From: CAVOHU01 sp963843385
GTDB lineage: Bacteria; Acidobacteriota; Vicinamibacteria; Vicinamibacterales; JAKQTR01
DNA length: 64,000 nt
Direction: 5' to 3'
Assembly: GCA_963843385.1 (NCBI GenBank)
Contig: CAWJJY010000007.1
Location: 310,001 to 374,000 of the forward strand
Positions 63,868-64,000 of this stretch are shown one piece after another. Under the pieces are notes generated by a model. The model searched no databases and was not told the DNA's origin. It worked only from the letters and a program-made list of their open reading frames with translations. Made by a program: the position numbers and the translations under genes. Position 1 is the stretch's first letter. Every line of letters begins with the position of its first letter.

Positions 63868-64000
63868 GCGGGCGGCTGGAGGCTGGCGGCTCGCGGCCTG
63901 TGGCTGGAGGCTGGAGGCTGGCGGCTCGAGGCTTCTGGCTTGACGCTCGAGGCCTGTGGCTGGCGCCTGGAGGCTCGAGGCTTCTGGCTTGAGGCTCAAG
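63868..64000. repeat. GCTGGAGG/GCTTGAGG low-complexity repeat running to the window end
   Basis: Words such as ggcggctggaggctggcggc, ggctggaggctggagg and ggcttctggcttgaggctc continue to base 64000. The block probably extends beyond the window. Confidence 0.7.

Overview
This GC-rich window looks chromosomal and most resembles Acidobacteriota, probably near the Vicinamibacteria. That assignment is an inference. It rests on two large Oar-like TonB-dependent receptors with an N-terminal carboxypeptidase-regulatory-like domain, an acidobacterial-type VWFA-related protein, many outer-membrane proteins and lipoproteins, and long genes without low-GC islands except inside one accessory region. No rRNA, tRNA, CRISPR array, transposase or recognisable integrase was found. 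One stable RNA gene, tmRNA (ssrA), is clear.

Layout. 1-7.9 kb: a 5'-truncated S1-domain gene and a cysteine-desulfurase-like gene, each with a one-base frameshift, a lone LytTR DNA-binding domain, a TonB-dependent receptor and a GIY-YIG nuclease. 8.04-16.28 kb: an accessory region stacked against the 3' end of ssrA. The last ~24-27 bases of ssrA recur as direct repeats at 8038 and 14035, which defines two adjacent islands. The outer island carries an AbiEi/AbiEii toxin-antitoxin pair (with a decayed tandem duplication of the toxin 3' end), a large pRiA4b-ORF3 protein and a conserved hypothetical. The inner islet carries only a 74-aa zinc-ribbon protein and a 303-aa protein with a PD-(D/E)xK-nuclease-like C-terminus, followed by an almost pure A+T tract. 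This pair is the best candidate here for an undescribed defence cassette.

17-26 kb: a coiled-coil/GAF protein, a Slt-type lytic transglycosylase, two divergent polytopic membrane proteins that may be GT-C glycosyltransferases, and a beta-barrel protein. 26.4-30.4 kb: a 189-bp MITE-like element, then a heterodimeric ABC exporter whose sequence deviations fall in one composite ATP site. 30.4-33.3 kb (minus): an ogt-like gene, an ECF sigma factor, an anti-sigma factor and a DUF4097 protein, in translationally coupled order. 33.3-39.6 kb (minus): an outer-membrane protein, an M4 metallopeptidase, an HD-GYP protein and a HEAT-repeat protein.

39.8-46.9 kb (plus): a nucleoside-salvage cluster (pyrimidine-nucleoside phosphorylase, CNT transporter, purine-nucleoside phosphorylase, cytidine deaminase) followed by mtnA, tsaD and a YjbQ-family gene. 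47-52.4 kb: a TauE/SafE permease, an HD hydrolase, and two ABC-2 ATPase/permease pairs in one operon. 52.4-58 kb: two copies of a 121-nt structured repeat around a secreted-type DUF3352-like gene that has an ECF-type promoter, then a gamma-glutamylcyclotransferase-like gene, a VWFA protein, a PilZ protein and a receiver-like protein lacking the phospho-Asp. 58-64 kb: a second TonB receptor with its terminator, an isopropylmalate/isocitrate-type dehydrogenase and an SGNH-like lipoprotein.

A family of low-complexity intergenic repeats built from GCTGGCGG/GCTGGAGG-type words recurs at eight or so loci, mostly in 3' flanks. It is a genome-specific trait worth following.
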